DNA of 5,716 bases, taken from the NCBI GenBank assembly GCA_017622255.1, contig JAGARL010000165.1, positions 1 to 5,716 of the forward strand. The letters are read 5' to 3'. Source of the DNA: Methanocorpusculum sp. (GTDB lineage Archaea > Halobacteriota > Methanomicrobia > Methanomicrobiales > Methanocorpusculaceae). The notes below the pieces were generated by a model. That model had not been told where the DNA came from and made no database searches. It saw nothing but the letters and a program-made list of their open reading frames with translations. This document shows, in pieces, positions 1 to 4,797 of the stretch (the stretch's first letter is position 1; each line of letters starts with the position of its first letter). The translations under genes and the position numbers were made by a program.

Positions 1-375
1 ATCCGCATCATGAGAGCCTTCGGCTCCGACAGCAATCGCCGGAAGTCCGGAGAGGGCGGCAACGAGTGTTGAGTCAACTCCTCCCGAAAGAGTTACGACC
101 GCATCCGAAGAACAGCGAAGATGCACGGCTTCTACGACCGCATCCTCCAGACCAAGCGCCGGTACCTGGGGGCGAACCTGCAGTGTTCTGGAATCAGAAG
201 ATACCATGCCTGCCGGATGGTTTGCCGGCATAATTCCGTAGCAGTCACGGGCAGTTAGTTCTGCTGTCTCGAGAAAGAACTCCCCGCCGCAGGAAGCAAG
301 CTCCTCTGCGGTCAGTCTCTCCGCTTCCGCTGCAGAGAGAATGCGTCCTTCCTGTTCTATCCATCCGTGAAGCAT
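1..375 (-). CDS. Asparagine synthase-like PP-loop ATPase (N-terminal part, runs off left edge)
   Basis: The first 125 codons are present and open to the window edge. The PP-loop motif SGGVDST is at residues 97-103, followed by a hydrophobic strand and VGAEGSHD at about 116-123. This is the pattern of asparagine synthase C-terminal domains, which adenylate a carboxylate with ATP. The protein starts only about 95 residues before the PP-loop, too short for the roughly 200-residue class II glutaminase domain of AsnB, and it has no Cys at position 2. Residues 30-52 (CGGEFF...ARDCYGIMP) still resemble the end of that domain (GDF...ARDRLGIKP in AsnB), so it may be a shrunken, inactive remnant. It starts directly after the TAG of the upstream small gene and has an AGAGG site 7 nt before the ATG. 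Whether it makes asparagine or acts on another acid cannot be told. The family call is firm; the substrate is not. Confidence 0.85.
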   Translation of the reverse strand, partial: MLHGWIEQEGRILSAAEAERLTAEELASCGGEFFLETAELTARDCYGIMPANHPAGMVSSDSRTLQVRPQVPALGLEDAVVEAVHLRCSSDAVVTLSGGVDSTLVAALSGLPAIAVGAEGSHDAD

Positions 376-576
376 CTAATATCCTCTCTGTAAATCAGTA
401 ATGCAGTCGTTTACCGTATTGCGGATGAGTTTCTCCAACGCCTTCATGTCAAGCGACTGCCCGCTTCGCTCCTCGAGCTTTGCCTGCATAATCAGGATTG
501 CCGTACTCAGGTCAGGAGAGTACTGTGCGGCAGCGGACAAAGCCTCTTCGCTTACCCGGACTACTTTTGAAGCCAT
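376..576 (-). CDS. Small putative ribbon-helix-helix DNA-binding protein (66 aa)
   Basis: The reading frame is open back to 624, but the ATG at 576 is the better start. A good TATA box (599-607) is centred 27 bp upstream of it and lies inside the longer version, which therefore could not be transcribed from that promoter. The 66-residue product begins with a short basic strand (KVVRVSEEAL, residues 4-13), then helix 13-19, a turn at SPDLS (20-24) and helix 24-37. This is the order of strand and helices in Arc/MetJ/CopG ribbon-helix-helix proteins, where the strand reads the DNA major groove. Residues 43-62 add a further amphipathic helix. The gene abuts the asparagine synthase-like gene (stop TAG then ATG), so the two are almost certainly one operon. 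No Shine-Dalgarno sequence precedes it, which fits a leaderless mRNA. The fold call is a visual judgement, not a profile match. The operator array just upstream makes autoregulation attractive, but this is inference. Confidence 0.65.
   Translation of the reverse strand: MASKVVRVSEEALSAAAQYSPDLSTAILIMQAKLEERSGQSLDMKALEKLIRNTVNDCITDLQRGY
383..387 (-). promoter_or_regulatory. Shine-Dalgarno site of the asparagine synthase-like gene
   Basis: AGAGG (minus strand) lies 7 nt before the ATG at 375, inside the end of the upstream small gene. It supports this start codon and translation from a shared mRNA. Confidence 0.55.
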
Positions 577-598
577 AGTAGAAGATTGGCAGTGCTGA

Positions 599-607
599 TA
601 TTTATAA
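599..607 (-). promoter_or_regulatory. TATA box of the small regulator / asparagine synthase-like operon
   Basis: On the minus strand this reads TTATAAATA, close to the archaeal TATA consensus. Its centre is 27 bp from the A of the ATG at 576, so transcription should begin at or next to the start codon (leaderless). The hexamer array begins at the next base, so a bound protein would cover the BRE/TFB site. Confidence 0.7.
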
Positions 608-685
608 GTAACATTTTGTAACATGCCTGCAGAATACTGTTACAAAATGTAACAAACCGTAAAAACCCCTGTTACAAATTGTTAC
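608..685. repeat. Six-hexamer TGTTAC/GTAACA operator-like array
   Basis: Exact copies of GTAACA lie at 608-613, 618-623 and 649-654, and of TGTTAC at 638-643, 670-675 and 680-685. Starts are spaced 10, 20, 11, 21 and 10 bp, so all face the same side of the helix. They form three 16-17-bp units, about 31-32 bp apart. The middle unit is a 17-bp inverted repeat (TGTTAC, 5-bp spacer, GTAACA). The outer two are tandem repeats pointing in opposite directions, and differ from each other by one base over 17 bp when one is reversed. The whole array is therefore symmetric about position 646 to within 1 bp. A degenerate GTAAAA at 659-664 also falls in register. It sits directly upstream of a TATA box and reaches the stop codon of the permease gene. 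Most likely it is a cooperative operator; the binding protein is unproven. Confidence 0.75.
661..665 (-). terminator. Possible T-run terminator of the EamA permease gene
   Basis: The minus strand carries TTTTT after a GGGG run, 21 nt past the permease stop codon. Archaeal RNA polymerase can stop on short T-runs without a hairpin, and no convincing stem is seen. The run lies inside the hexamer array. Confidence 0.3.
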
Positions 686-1555
686 TTACTCAGAGGGTTT
701 CGTGGAAGCGAAGTACACACCAAGCGCCATGACGACAAGAGCCAGCAGGAACTGCAGGGACGGCACTTCCCGGAAGATGAGAAGAGAAAGACCTGCCGCG
801 ATAAAGGGCGAGACCGCATAATACGTGCTGGTCTTTGCCGCTCCAAGATACCGCTGGGCGAGAATGTAGAAGAAGATACTCAGACCATATGCCGCAAAGC
901 CGAGGAGCAGAACCGCCGGAATTACAGACGGTGACGGGAACCATTCTCCGGCAAGCAGTGCGAGAAGCAGACCGCTCAGTCCGGCAAAGACTCCTTTGAT
1001 TACTGATACCTTCAGCGGACTTCGTTCGGAAAGTACCCGGGTACAGTTATTCTCCAGACCCCAGAACAGACAGGCCGCGGTCACCAGAAGAGAACCGGCA
1101 GAGAAGGAAAAGGTCTCCCCGCTTTCCACCGAAAGAATCACCCCTGCTGCAGTCACCAGAAAAATTGCCCCCCAGAGACGCTTTGATACCTTCTCATGGA
1201 AAAACAGCATCGCAAACACTGCGGTCGCTGCAATCTCCAGATTGTTCAGCAGAGACACATGCGAAGCAGACGCAAACGTCAGTCCCAGCATCAGACAGGC
1301 AAGGGCTGCAGTATTCAGGAGAACCATGCCGACAATATACGGCGTATCGGATTTGGCAAACGGCGTTCCGTCCGGTTTTGCGGAACGGATTTTCTGTCCG
1401 ATGCCGACTGCTGCCATCCCAAGTCCGGAGCCGATATACAGCAGGGCAGAAAGCATCAGCGGGCTTACCTCGCTGAGAAACAGTTTTGAAAGCGGGATAC
1501 TGACTGCATAGAGGGCGGCTGCAAGTATGGCGTATCCGACGGCAAACTGTTTCAT
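686..1555 (-). CDS. EamA/DMT-family permease (10 TM helices)
   Basis: The 289-residue protein has the normal length of the drug/metabolite transporter superfamily. About ten hydrophobic segments are visible, near residues 5-23, 31-53, 73-92, 99-119, 126-143, 151-168, 183-202, 211-231, 242-262 and 267-284. They form two EamA repeats of five helices. The first repeat ends in FFHEKVSKRLWGAIFLVTA (about 118-136) and the second in LIFREVPSLQFLLALVVMA (about 259-277), the usual 'acidic/basic loop then helix' signature. The protein sits in the cytoplasmic membrane and probably exports or imports small metabolites; the substrate cannot be read from the sequence. It is flanked by non-coding gaps on both sides and has its own TATA-like box, so it is probably monocistronic. 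The ATG at 1555 is 26 bp from that box and lacks a clear Shine-Dalgarno sequence. The C-terminus is short and ends at the hexamer array. Confidence 0.9.
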   Translation of the reverse strand: MKQFAVGYAILAAALYAVSIPLSKLFLSEVSPLMLSALLYIGSGLGMAAVGIGQKIRSAKPDGTPFAKSDTPYIVGMVLLNTAALACLMLGLTFASASHVSLLNNLEIAATAVFAMLFFHEKVSKRLWGAIFLVTAAGVILSVESGETFSFSAGSLLVTAACLFWGLENNCTRVLSERSPLKVSVIKGVFAGLSGLLLALLAGEWFPSPSVIPAVLLLGFAAYGLSIFFYILAQRYLGAAKTSTYYAVSPFIAAGLSLLIFREVPSLQFLLALVVMALGVYFASTKPSE

Positions 1556-1576
1556 ACACCAAGGTCTGCGGACAGC

Positions 1577-1585
1577 AATTTATGT
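1577..1585 (-). promoter_or_regulatory. TATA-like box of the EamA permease gene
   Basis: The minus strand reads ACATAAATT, centred 26 bp before the A of the permease ATG, which predicts a leaderless transcript. It is a moderate match to the archaeal TATA consensus. Confidence 0.5.
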
Positions 1586-1715
1586 CTTGTCCCGGCGTCT
1601 TACGATTTCGAAAAATGCACATACAGAGCATGCGGGAAAAATGAATTGTTGGGATGGGGAACACACCAATTCCGGTTTGGTAGAACTTTTCCGCACCCCG
1701 CGCTGAATTTCCTGG

Positions 1716-1720
1716 AAAAA
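1716..1720 (-). terminator. T-run terminator of the NTPase-flavoprotein-TatD operon
   Basis: In the 193-bp gap at 1556-1748 the minus strand has three TTTTT runs, at 1720-1716, 1641-1637 and 1615-1611. The first is 28 nt past the stop codon of the TatD-related gene, in the context CTCTTTTTCC, and is the likeliest stop signal; the others could serve as back-ups. No RNA gene or convincing ORF is seen in the rest of this gap. Confidence 0.4.
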
Positions 1721-1748
1721 GAGATACGGGATGTGTTAGTCCCCGAAA

Positions 1749-2573
1749 TCAAACTTCGAACGGTACGCGGTAGAGTTTTGCCGGAACGTCTCCGTGAATC
1801 CGCCAGACATCGTCTGTCGTGATATCTCCTTTCTGGAGCATTCGCTGAATGGTCCGCGGAACGGAACGCGGGCCGTTGACAGCTCCGGGGCGGGAGTTGT
1901 CGTCCATGAAATCGCTCTCCATCGTAAACACGCGGCCTTCGCGGAACCAGTCGGCAAGGAACGGTTCGCGGGCGGTAACGGAGGGGTGAAGCGGGGTTTT
2001 GCAGGTTGCAAAGTGCTTTATCACGCGGGAGGTATCCATGCCTGCCGCTTTTGCCATATCAATGACATCAGCACACGGTCCGCTCTCCGCATGAATCTGC
2101 AGCGGACAGTCCAGCTCGCCGGCAAGCGTTAACGCATGCGAGAGAACACGGTTTGCCATATCCCAGACCTCCGGTGAGACCGGATAATGCGGTCTGCCGG
2201 ACTTCAGACCGATACATTTTCCGTCTGCCACATACTCTGCCGCTACATCCAGTCCGCCTTTCATCAGCGTTTCTGCTTCTGTCAGGCTCATGCGTTCCAG
2301 AAGCCGTCCCACCTCTGCCGGGTGGACACCTGCCATGCAGTAGCAGGTACAGCCGAGTTCGCGGACCGCTTCTGCATCCGCAAGTGTACTGTCAAAGACT
2401 TCCCGAAAGTCTGCAGGTGCAGAAGGTGTTACCCCGCAGGACCAGGACGGAAGCGTGACAAGAATGATATGCGTACCGCCGGAACGCATGAACTCCTTAA
2501 TCACCTCAGGCCCGCGTCCGGTTCTGCGGTTTAAGTGGAAGTGGTCATCCAGAATCGGAAATGCTGGTGTCAT
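1749..2573 (-). CDS. TatD-related metal-dependent hydrolase, archaeal type
   Basis: The 274-residue protein follows the TatD/amidohydrolase TIM-barrel pattern in order: DDHFHLN at 9-15 (the metal-binding HxH is H11 and H13), GVHPAE at 82-87, GLKSGRPHYPV at 122-132, QIHAES at 159-164 (H161), KHFA at 187-190 (H188) and ESDFMDD at 219-225 (D221). These are the metal-binding and catalytic positions of the family, whose bacterial members are 3'-5' exonucleases or other hydrolases. The GRPHYPV stretch is typical of an archaeal branch (I recall COG1831). The Glu ligand usually found in the GEIG/GEIGLD motif is replaced, since the segment reads GLKSG. Translation is tied to the upstream flavoprotein gene: its TGA directly abuts this ATG, and GAGG lies 5 nt upstream inside that gene. 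It is the last gene of a three-gene operon. The actual substrate is unknown. Confidence 0.85.
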   Translation of the reverse strand: MTPAFPILDDHFHLNRRTGRGPEVIKEFMRSGGTHIILVTLPSWSCGVTPSAPADFREVFDSTLADAEAVRELGCTCYCMAGVHPAEVGRLLERMSLTEAETLMKGGLDVAAEYVADGKCIGLKSGRPHYPVSPEVWDMANRVLSHALTLAGELDCPLQIHAESGPCADVIDMAKAAGMDTSRVIKHFATCKTPLHPSVTAREPFLADWFREGRVFTMESDFMDDNSRPGAVNGPRSVPRTIQRMLQKGDITTDDVWRIHGDVPAKLYRVPFEV

Positions 2574-3125
2574 TCAATCCTCATTCAGCCATTTGGCAAG
2601 CTCGGCAACGCCGGCGATGGCAGCCGGGTCTTCCCAGGCAGGGATTGTATCTGTCTTTCCCGAGCAGACAATGTGGTCGCGGAATCCGGTCGCATTTACC
2701 TGCTTGAAGAATGCGCTTAAATGGTGCTGTGCGTTTGCCTCGTTTCCTTTGCCGCCGGCGGTAAGAATTGCCGCGGATTTTTTCGGCCGCTGTGCGAGCG
2801 GCTCTTTAATAAAGAATGTTGCGGCATGCCAGGGCTGCAGTCTGCTCATCAGACTTAAGACCGAGCCGGGAAGTGTGCTGTAATAGACCGGGGAGGCGAT
2901 GACGATATTGTCAAAATCATCATCATAGATAATCTGCATATCATCCTCGACCACACACTTTGCGGTCGTCCAGCAGGCGCGGCAGTCAACACACGGGGCA
3001 ATACCGGAACGGAATGCCGAGATTTCGATGACCTCTCCTTCCAGATGTTTTTTCAGTTCCGCAATTAAGAACGCGGTGTTTCCGTTCACCCGCGGGGAAC
3101 CATTGATAATTATTGTCTTTTTCAT
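2574..3125 (-). CDS. Iron-sulfur flavoprotein (Isf-type, NADPH-dependent FMN reductase fold)
   Basis: The 183-residue protein has a flavodoxin-like fold. GSPRVNGNT at 9-17 is the FMN phosphate-binding loop, ASPVYYSTLPG at 77-87 the second flavin loop and TAGGKGNEA at about 122-130 the third. After residue 44 comes a compact cysteine motif, C45-x2-C48-x2-C51-x5-C57, followed by DDM at 61-63. This is the CX2CX2CX4-7C spacing of Isf from Methanosarcina, where it binds a 4Fe-4S cluster. The protein is probably a soluble cytoplasmic electron carrier or reductase. In methanogens Isf proteins have been linked to ferredoxin oxidation and oxidative stress, but the partner here is unknown. The start overlaps the NTPase stop by 4 nt (ATGA) and has a strong GAGGAG site 8 nt upstream. 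It is the middle gene of the operon. Length is normal and nothing looks broken. Confidence 0.9.
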   Translation of the reverse strand: MKKTIIINGSPRVNGNTAFLIAELKKHLEGEVIEISAFRSGIAPCVDCRACWTTAKCVVEDDMQIIYDDDFDNIVIASPVYYSTLPGSVLSLMSRLQPWHAATFFIKEPLAQRPKKSAAILTAGGKGNEANAQHHLSAFFKQVNATGFRDHIVCSGKTDTIPAWEDPAAIAGVAELAKWLNED

Positions 3126-3640
3126 TTCAGAATCTCCTCTATCCGTTTGAGAACTGTTTCGAACAGCGCATCCCGGTTCTCTTCGGTAACCCGGATAACC
3201 TCAGTCTTCGGATGGTTTCTGACCGCATCCAGGAACGGAATTTCCATATCCCGCACGACGCCGAACACCGGCAGGTCGGAGTCGAGAACGGCAAACACCG
3301 CCGAGCGGAACTTTTCAGTGGATGATTCAAAGCGTCCAAGTTCATCCATCAAAACCAGACCCTGCAGGTTTTCCAGACATGCGGTTCCCAGGGTTTCGAA
3401 AACTTCCGGGAACACTTTCCGCGGGCGGTCGTCGGTATACCGGCAGGCGGCAACCGCGCTTCTTGTCCCGGAAGCGTCGGATAAAATCAGCGGTGTTGTA
3501 CCTTCCGCGTCTGCTTTCCCCCACGCGGTAATAAATCCGGACGTCTGCGGTTTCAGCGTGGACAAAACCCGCTGCAAAAGAAAACTTTTTCCCACACGCC
3601 GGTCGCCGGTGAGGAAAATATGCATCTTTTCTTCTGCCAT
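3122..3640 (-). CDS. THEP1-type nucleoside-triphosphatase (P-loop NTPase)
   Basis: This 172-residue P-loop protein has Walker A GDRRVGKS at 12-19 and Walker B LVLMDELGRFESS at 95-107. The Walker B leads into the ELGxxExxSxxF segment characteristic of THEP1/NTPase_1 proteins, and the length fits (170-190). Characterised members hydrolyse NTPs slowly; the cellular role is not settled. The segment after Walker A (GFITAWGKAD at about 35-44) lacks the GxRxGF motif of canonical THEP1, so this is a divergent branch. It is the first gene of the operon, overlapping the flavoprotein gene by 4 nt. The start is uncertain. Met1 at 3640 and Met6 at 3625 are both possible; homologues as I recall them begin near MHIFLTG, which would favour Met6, and neither has a Shine-Dalgarno sequence. 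A weak TATA-like stretch (GTTATCTTC, about 3663-3671) lies some 27 bp before Met1. Confidence 0.85.
   Translation of the reverse strand: MAEEKMHIFLTGDRRVGKSFLLQRVLSTLKPQTSGFITAWGKADAEGTTPLILSDASGTRSAVAACRYTDDRPRKVFPEVFETLGTACLENLQGLVLMDELGRFESSTEKFRSAVFAVLDSDLPVFGVVRDMEIPFLDAVRNHPKTEVIRVTEENRDALFETVLKRIEEILK
3134..3139 (-). promoter_or_regulatory. Shine-Dalgarno site of the iron-sulfur flavoprotein gene
   Basis: GAGGAG on the minus strand lies 8 nt before the ATG at 3125, inside the 3' end of the NTPase gene. It fixes the start and supports translation coupled to the upstream gene across the ATGA overlap. Confidence 0.7.
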
Positions 3641-3709
3641 ACCAGACAGATTTGCTTTGCTGGAAGATAACCCTTCGGCTCTTGCCGGGAGTGAGTATAA
3701 TGAATTTGA

Positions 3710-3726
3710 TTTACTTTTGCAGTAAA
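3710..3726. promoter_or_regulatory. 17-bp palindrome in the divergent promoter region
   Basis: TTTACT and AGTAAA form a perfect 6-bp inverted repeat around TTTGC. It lies between the divergent NTPase operon and ABC importer operon, about 14 bp upstream of the importer TATA-like box. Position and shape suit an operator, perhaps for metal- or chelate-responsive control of the importer. The sequence is A/T-rich and short, so chance is possible. Confidence 0.4.
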
Positions 3727-3739
3727 AAAGGATTAATTA

Positions 3740-3748
3740 CTTATTATT
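3740..3748 (+). promoter_or_regulatory. TATA-like box of the ABC importer operon
   Basis: CTTATTATT is centred 25 bp before the permease ATG at 3769, with a purine-rich AAAAAAGGA stretch (3724-3732) upstream that could act as part of the BRE. An alternative box, TTAATTAC at 3733-3740, would give a leader of a few nucleotides. No Shine-Dalgarno sequence precedes the ATG. Confidence 0.45.
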
Positions 3749-3768
3749 GCGCGGTTAACAGATAAGAA

Positions 3769-4797
3769 ATGACAGAAGCAAAGACGCGGCATGTGCCGAA
3801 TTATAAACTCCGTTTTATCCTGCTGATACTTGCCGCTCTTTTGTGCATTCTGATTTCCTTTGCGGTCGGCAGATTCCCGGTCTCGCTTGCGGATGTTATC
3901 ATGGTCTTCGCAACCGAGATTTTCCATCTGGATATTGCCTGGGATTATGCCACGTGGAGTACAGTAATCAATATCCGCCTCCCGCGTATCTTAGCCGCAT
4001 TCTTTGTCGGAGCAGCACTCGCAACAGCCGGTGCGGCATACCAGGGAATGTTCCAGAACCCCTTGGTATCTCCTGATATTCTTGGTGCTTCTTCCGGTGC
4101 AGGATTCGGTGCGGCTCTTGCCATCTTTATGGATTTAGGTCCGGTCTGGATTACCGCATTCGCCTTTGCCGGAGCGGTAATCTGTGTAGGAGCGGCCTAT
4201 GCAGTCAGCCGGTTTACGAAGGGAAGTGCAACGCTGTCTATGGTTCTTGCAGGAATTCTGGTGAGCAGTCTCTTTACGGCCATGACCTCGTTCCTGAAAA
4301 CGGTTGCCGACACCGAAGACCAGTTGCCGGAGATTACCTACTGGCTGATGGGAAGCCTTGCCGGAGCTGATATGGGCGATGTGATTTTTGCCGGAACGTT
4401 AATCATTGCCGGAATTATTCCCATCTTCCTTCTCCGGTGGCGGATGAACGTCTTAACCTTAGGCGAGGATGAGGCAAAGAGTATGGGCATTAACCCACAC
4501 CGTCTGCGGTTCATTGTTGTGGCCTGTGCAACGCTGATTACCGCGGCCGCTGTTTCCATCTCCGGTATCATCGGCTGGATTGGTCTGGTTATCCCGCACT
4601 TCTGCCGGATGATTTTCGGCTGCGACTACCGGAGAATCATTCCGTCTGCGGTTATCATGGGCGGCGCATTTCTACTTCTGGTCGACGACCTTGCCCGCTG
4701 TATGGCAACCGTGGAGGTTCCCATCGGTATTCTTACCGCGTTTGTCGGAGCGCCAATCTTTGCGTATCTGCTGATGATGGGAGGACGCCGGGCATGA
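3769..4797 (+). CDS. FecCD/BtuC-type ABC importer permease
   Basis: The 342-residue integral membrane protein has the usual length and all family landmarks. RLPRILAAFFVGAALATAGA is at 70-89, NPLVSPDILGASSGAG at 97-112, the LGEDEAKSMGI region that contacts the ATPase at 231-241, SGIIGWIGLVIPHFCR at 265-280 and EVPIGILTAFVGAPIFAYLL at 316-335. The hydrophobic pattern fits ten transmembrane helices, the first near residues 14-34. Members import ferric siderophores, haem, cobalamin or other metal chelates together with a lipoprotein or secreted binding protein. No binding protein lies in the window, so the substrate is open; corrinoid, iron and other metals are all reasonable for a methanogen. 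The stop overlaps the ATPase start by 4 nt. The ATG is chosen because the promoter-like box is 25 bp upstream and no earlier in-frame start fits. Confidence 0.95.
   Translation: MTEAKTRHVPNYKLRFILLILAALLCILISFAVGRFPVSLADVIMVFATEIFHLDIAWDYATWSTVINIRLPRILAAFFVGAALATAGAAYQGMFQNPLVSPDILGASSGAGFGAALAIFMDLGPVWITAFAFAGAVICVGAAYAVSRFTKGSATLSMVLAGILVSSLFTAMTSFLKTVADTEDQLPEITYWLMGSLAGADMGDVIFAGTLIIAGIIPIFLLRWRMNVLTLGEDEAKSMGINPHRLRFIVVACATLITAAAVSISGIIGWIGLVIPHFCRMIFGCDYRRIIPSAVIMGGAFLLLVDDLARCMATVEVPIGILTAFVGAPIFAYLLMMGGRRA
4779..4785 (+). promoter_or_regulatory. Shine-Dalgarno site of the ABC ATPase gene
   Basis: GGGAGGA lies 8 nt before the ATG at 4794, within the last codons of the permease gene. 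Together with the ATGA overlap it supports coupled translation in a fixed ratio. Confidence 0.7.

Noticed and set aside
577..624. N-terminal extension of the small regulator starting at ATG 624 (82 aa)
   Set aside because: The extension overlaps the TATA box and the first hexamer unit, and its residues look like translated promoter DNA. The ATG at 576 is 27 bp from the TATA box.
608..685. CRISPR array or replication-origin repeats
   Set aside because: The repeats are 6-bp units on a 10-11-bp period without spacers of CRISPR size, and they do not resemble archaeal ORB elements. Position next to a TATA box fits an operator better.
996..1664. Overlapping open frames on both strands across the EamA permease gene
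   Set aside because: They are shadows of the permease: Arg/Ser/Cys-rich low-plausibility translations with no motif, while the permease frame has ten hydrophobic helices.
1666..1682. Small inverted repeat ACCAA/TTGGT in the gap at 1556-1748
   Set aside because: The arms are 5 bp and the element is not near a TATA box or ATG. It is likely chance.
1794..2883. Plus-strand open frames opposite the TatD-related and flavoprotein genes
   Set aside because: They are antisense to genes with clear catalytic motifs and contain no domain of their own.
3147..3725. Long plus-strand open frame (192 codons) opposite the NTPase gene
   Set aside because: It is antisense to a clear P-loop protein, its translation is Ser/Arg/Thr-rich without any recognisable domain, and it has no promoter or ribosome site.
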